The translations under genes were made by a program, and so were the position numbers. Below are positions 58,976 through 64,000 of a DNA stretch of 64,000 nt, one piece after another (position 1 is the first letter of the stretch; each line of letters starts with the position of its first letter). The notes beneath the pieces are model-generated. The model saw nothing but the letters and a program-made list of their open reading frames with translations, was not told the origin of the DNA and ran no database searches. Source of the stretch: Arabidopsis thaliana (Eukaryota > Streptophyta > Magnoliopsida > Brassicales > Brassicaceae); contig NC_003076.8 in NCBI RefSeq assembly GCF_000001735.4, positions 8,928,001 through 8,992,000 of the forward strand. The letters run 5' to 3'.

Positions 58976-59632
58976 TTAATAATTATACAGTCCTTGAAGA
59001 TCCCAATCTTGTGATAACGAGGCAGGAATCATTTGGTAATCACCTTCTGACCATTGCGGTGGATAAGGCCATAAGTCTGCGGAGTCAGAGAATATAAACT
59101 CGTTACCTAGCTGAGTCAAACCATCATAGCTCGATCCCAAACTTGGGAGCTCTACAATCTCCCCTAGCTCCTCGGAGCCGGTCGCGGAGGAAGACACGAG
59201 AGACTCTAGCGAAGAAGAAGACTGTGAAGATGAAAACGTTAAAGAAGAAGAAGAAGAAAAAGACTGTGAGGTCTCCATGTGTGCGGCTTTGAGAGCCGCG
59301 ACCTGGATGTCTCGAGGGCTAAGCGAGCTAGGGCGTGGGAAAGAGCCGGCTAGGTCAGGGAAATTGAGTATAGCGGAGGCTCCTTTGATGCTAAGAGCGG
59401 CTACGTCGTGTGCACGCGCCGCCATCTCCGGGGAAGGAAACGTTCCTAGCCATATTCGGGATTTTTTCCTAGGTTCACGTATCTCGGACACCCATTTTCC
59501 CCAGTTCCTCTTTCGGACACCCCGATAAACCGGATGCTTACCGGAATCTTTAACCGGTTTCTTCTTCTCTTCTTCATTCTCTTGTCTGACTGCGCTAGCT
59601 TCCCAGCTCTTGGTACTCTCTGAAGCTATCAT
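58976..59632 (-). CDS. TINY: AP2/ERF transcription factor TINY
   Basis: DREB-subfamily activator that binds DRE and ERE elements and restrains growth under stress when active. It is an intronless 218-aa protein. A single AP2 domain (about residues 35-94) has the YRG block at 36 and the RAHDVAAL helix region at 73-80. Val48 and Glu53 occupy the 14/19 positions typical of DREB. Ser-rich activation-type sequence follows, then an acidic C-terminus with LWPYPPQW (LWSY-like). The ATG at 59632 is the first in frame; no upstream frame competes. Sequence and neighbours match At5g25810. Confidence 0.97.
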   Translation of the reverse strand: MIASESTKSWEASAVRQENEEEKKKPVKDSGKHPVYRGVRKRNWGKWVSEIREPRKKSRIWLGTFPSPEMAARAHDVAALSIKGASAILNFPDLAGSFPRPSSLSPRDIQVAALKAAHMETSQSFSSSSSLTFSSSQSSSSLESLVSSSATGSEELGEIVELPSLGSSYDGLTQLGNEFIFSDSADLWPYPPQWSEGDYQMIPASLSQDWDLQGLYNY

Positions 59633-59827
59633 TGGTGAAGAGCTTTATACCAAAAACATCAATGCCACACTAAACCAATGTATTTATTTTTTTGGATTTC
59701 GAGGTATAGAAAAAAAAAAGTTTGAGGATATGATAAATGAATTATTTTGGGCAATGAGTAAATAATGAAGGAAAGTGAGAGACAGAGTTTGATGGGTATT
59801 TGTCTCTACATTTATCAATCACTTCCT

Positions 59828-59835
59828 TATTTATA
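59828..59835 (-). promoter_or_regulatory. Likely TATA box of TINY
   Basis: TATAAATA on the minus strand, about 195 bp before the ATG. It predicts a start near 59800 and a leader of about 165 nt. Confidence 0.65.
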
Positions 59836-59899
59836 TGCAACAATTGTTTGAGGGTGGAGGTGGGGTGTGGTAGGGGTAAAGGGAGATATGGGACAAATA

Positions 59900-62800
59900 T
59901 TGCACTAAGTCTTTAAGTAAGTAAAAGAAAAAAGGACCCACGGGCTAAATTGATTTGATGCTCTTAAAAGACCCGTACATATTTTTATCTATCATGACAA
60001 CAGCATAAGTCCATATTTGCTTGTGTTTAGATGACCCTATTATCCTATTTTTTGTTTACTATTGAGAGAGGTGGTTTTTTTTTTTGGGTTTTGTTTATAG
60101 CTGGCTTTTGCCAATTTCATGTTGGATACATTCACTTGACAGAACAAATTTTGTGTGAGATCTAAATATAATAAATAGTTGTGACAACAGTCCACAAGTT
60201 TTCACATTTATTGCAAGTGATTCCACATTTTGGTAACTTATCCTAACCCTATAAATACGACTTGTATGTCGTATGAATAATAGGAGTATGTAACAACTCA
60301 ATTATCAAGAAGTAAAAACTCTTTATAATAGAGTATCCACAAGTTATTATAAAAAGCTAGTATAAGACTTGTTTTCTTTTTTTATCAGCCATACATTAAT
60401 TAATAACTAATTTTATGATTAGTTATTCAATTTGAAGATAAAAAGTTTACAAAAATAACTTCAGAAAACAATAATCTAAATGTCGAGCTAAACAATATAA
60501 GATTTGTTTTTATATATTAATAATGTTTCGTTTTTATCTAATTATATTTCTAATACAGTTATAGCATATAACATCATCAAATTTTGAAAGCATGAAAACT
60601 TTTTTGTCAAACAAACATGAAAACGTTATGATGTTATTAATAGTAAAATATAGCAGAAACAAATTCAATACATTATTCATTAATCATATATGTGTTATTA
60701 TTTTGTTAAAAAGATAAAAAGGTAAAAATACACATCACTAAATTATCAAACCATATATTCAGCGTTTTATGGTTGTTAATCGTGTATAGTACTTAAAGTG
60801 TTTATCATGTGTCATAGAGATTATTATTCTGCTATAATACTTAGCTAAAATTGTATTATTTATTTTAAGAGGTTATTATGATTTTTGAAACAAAGGAAAA
60901 ATAAGGTTAGAGCTAATGTAATTATGTAGAAGATGAGGATCTTATTTGCAACTAATCATCTCTCGTGTTTCCTAAAAGCAAATTTCATTAAAGTTCTCAA
61001 TTTATAAATAAATAAAAGTCCCCTTTAGAATTCAAGAATCAAGAAAACATCGATATAACGAGATAAATTATTTTGGTGTAGAGCCGACATAATAATCTTT
61101 TATTTTAATACATGATCGTGACTTTTTATTAGATTTTATGAATTTTCTTCTTCGCGGAGAAAATGGTGTGTCAACTGTTTTTAGTTATTTTAATGTTTTC
61201 ATCGCAAATTTACTGTTCAATTATCCCTTATCGTGATCTCAATGCATCATCATGCTTGTCACTACAAACTCATTATCTATACATATAATTCGAATATATT
61301 TTTTGTCAACTATAAAATTCAAATACTTTTTTTTGTCTAGCATGTGTGTTTATATATGCATACGCATATCAGGTTCGATAAATTTAAGTTGATTCGAGAT
61401 TGTAAAGCTGCCAAGTCTAAACTTTCTTAAGGATTTCCGCATGCACGTTTTTATCCAAGAGATCCTTGCATCTAATTATTTCGACAGAAATAATTTTATT
61501 ATGATTCTTTGACATTATTGCATTGTAATGATGTAGCCCCAAAAATTGTAAATAATTGTAGACAGTGCTTAAGTATTTATGAATTTTAACAATCTTTTCA
61601 GTCGATTTTGATATATAATATCTAACGATCGAAAAATCGTTAGACACTAAACGGGGTGAAATTTCAGAATCGAACACTTAGCATACCTAATCAAAACGTA
61701 AATGATTTTTTTACAATGTAAAAATTTATGTCAGATAAAACAATTTATTAGGTATATTAACATATAAAATATCATATTTATTATAATTAAAGTATAGTCC
61801 TTTTGCAGGATCATGCAAGGTTTCCTCTTAGAAGGACCATCCGTATTGAATTTAAACAATGGAGTTAAACGCTTTTTTAATGTCAAACAAATTTAAGATT
61901 TAAATTCCAAAAATCCATGTAAAAATCATTTCAATAAATAATTTAATTATAAAGATCCATGTAAAAATAATTTTAAAAAAATAAAAAAATAATAATAATA
62001 ATTTCAATAATTATCATGCTATAAAAAAAATTTGTATCAAATTAAAGAGGAGGGTTAGACTTCAAATCAAATATTTTAACTTCAATAGTTTAGGATATAC
62101 CCCTTTTCAGACATGTCAAATCAAATCTCTAAACTTAGTTCATGGCAGTGGTTGGTTTTGGGAATAATTCCAAATGTGACAACTTATTAAATTTCCATAG
62201 TTATTTGTTTATCTCTATATATTTTATATTTTATTCTATAGAATTTTAATATATCTTAGAACAAGTCTTACATAAATATCCAAATTAAAGAAAAATTCTA
62301 GGGAAATAAACAATTTCAAATTAGAAAATTGATGATATAAGACAAAGTTGGTTACAAATTTGGATGTGAACATATATACTAATTCAAGTAGCAGCAACGA
62401 ACGACGTATTGCGTTCCTTAACCGCATGTTCGATATGCATACATGCATTTTAAATTGGTACTAATATTCTATTATAGACTAAATATTGATTGATATGGTT
62501 TTGGCGATCAAAATTCTAGAATGTGTTAGTCGCTACTCATTTGCTGGATGACCAAGTTGCGATTAAGCCGAGTAAACGATGACTAGTCGATGTTATTCTT
62601 TTATAGTATTTGATGGTTTTATATTATATCTTTGAAAATTGAGCATAAAATCGTTGAATCTTATAATTGTAAGAGCAATGAATCACAATGCATGCTTTTG
62701 CAGTGTATTTAGGGGTCGATCGATCATACAAAACTTAGTTGTCAAATGCTAAAGTTGGTCAAAGTATATAATAAGCTGAATTATAACGGTAGGTGGGTGT

Positions 62801-64000
62801 GAGAGAAAAAGTCTATTTTAGATGAAAATAAACAAGGGATATAATAAATGTTCAGATTCTAAGAATTAATGTTCAGATTCTCCAAGCTCCATACTAATAA
62901 ATATAAATGGATGGAAAATGATCTTTAGCTATTTTAGGATGCGATCTACGGTAGATTCTGTATATCTGGATGAAAAGAGTTTAAGCATCCAAGTTTTGTA
63001 GCTACTACCTACATTCTTGAGTTCGAATTAGGTTTAGCTACCAACGATAAAATGCAGCATATTTTTCTGTAAGAAATTAGTTTGTTTGATATTATTTTTA
63101 TACATAGTAATTTACTCTTCTACGATAGCTCTATCGGGTCGATTTTGGAGAGTTTAGGAGAGTGATTACGACAAGATCATGATTAATCACTAAATAGAGA
63201 TTTGTACTAAAGGAATATTTAGTAGTTGGATTAATTAGTACACTGAATAGCCAATATATTATAAGTTATTTAGTATTGTGACGTGCGGTTTAACTATTTA
63301 TAAAGTGTGGTATGATTTTAATAGTAAAGAAAATATATGTATATATATATATATATATTTATTACTATTTGAATTGTACCGCACGGTACAGTTAGGATTT
63401 AATTTGGAGCTTAAAAATGAAGTTTAATGGCAATTGTAATAGAATGGTTAGGATGATTGTTAGTACATATGTATTAGAGATAGCAAATTAGTGAACGCTG
63501 AATTAATGAAAATGAGAAACGAGAGATAGCAAAATCTCTTTATCAAAAAATAAACTAATGGAATTTCTTTTGTTTATTAACATTCAATTTGTTTATTTTT
63601 ATTACTAATTTTAGTTTATAGTAAAATACATAAAGTATTTCTTCAATTATTTCATTTTCAGATTGTGGCCAAAAGTAGTGCATCTAACAAATTTTAATAA
63701 TAAGCAATAGCAAATAATATCCTCTTGAGCATCTTATACCACAATCAGGCCGGCACTGGCATATTTTAGTAATGATATTTTAATACTTGTCACTTCACCA
63801 TAAAGGAAAAGGGTCATGTGTAACGATAATAAATTACTAATATTATATAATGAATACTAAACAGATTAATTTAATTGCCTTTAAAATGTAAGCAATTATT
63901 TTCGAATGAACTAGAAAGATGTTTATAAATCAACCTCACCTTAAAACTTAAGAATTCTTTTTTTATTTAAATTTATAGAATTATAATGTTTTCATGATTT
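59900..64000. other. AT-rich intergenic DNA upstream of TINY
   Basis: 4.1 kb with no supported gene. Contains A/T runs and a TA repeat at 63336-63359. Distal control elements of TINY may lie here, but none can be named. Confidence 0.6.

Overview
The window is nuclear DNA of a Brassicaceae plant, almost certainly Arabidopsis thaliana chromosome 5. The gene order matches, from memory, the At5g25620–At5g25810 interval: YUC6, a PPR gene, two rhomboid genes, an inverted pair of eIF3l genes, UBC21/PEX4, an alpha/beta-hydrolase, eIF3B-2, TCX7, SDN5 and TINY. Genes have short GT-AG introns, long AT-rich intergenic DNA and no operons. Locus names come from recall of the encoded proteins and their order. 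Exon borders were read by eye from splice signals, and nearly every gene closes in frame.

Layout. 1-6328: a nearly complete Copia LTR retrotransposon with an intact 1552-codon gag-pol; only about 4 bases of the left LTR lie outside the window. 7.5-10.2 kb: YUC6, minus strand. 10.3-19.4 kb: AT-rich DNA with a short tandem repeat, a decayed protein-coding relic (15.5-15.9 kb) and a tRNA-Phe gene (18.8 kb). 19.4-21.4 kb: PPR gene. 21.7-25.3 kb: two tandem rhomboid genes; the first has lost its catalytic histidine, the second is RBL11. 25.4-27.7 kb and 37.3-39.6 kb: two arms of an inverted repeat, each carrying a full eIF3l gene. They enclose about 9.7 kb of repeat-rich DNA with a receptor-kinase fragment, several tandem arrays and exon-like scraps. 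40-43.4 kb: UBC21/PEX4 and a hydrolase, convergent. 44.4-45.05 kb: U4 and U1 snRNA genes in tandem on the minus strand, with complete plant snRNA promoters. 45.4-54.7 kb: eIF3B-2, TCX7 and SDN5, all minus strand. 59 kb: TINY, a single-exon AP2/ERF gene inside large AT-rich flanks.

Functional themes. Three genes encode subunits of translation initiation factor eIF3 (eIF3l twice, eIF3b). Other genes serve RNA metabolism (U1, U4, tRNA-Phe, PPR, SDN5), auxin synthesis (YUC6), peroxisomal protein import (PEX4), plastid membrane proteolysis (RBL11) and transcription (TCX7, TINY). The most unusual signals are a 1566-bp fully identical tract between the inverted eIF3l genes with abruptly diverged edges (gene conversion), a rhomboid that looks catalytically dead, the compact U1/U4 pair, and an in-frame intron-like block between gag and protease of the Copia element.
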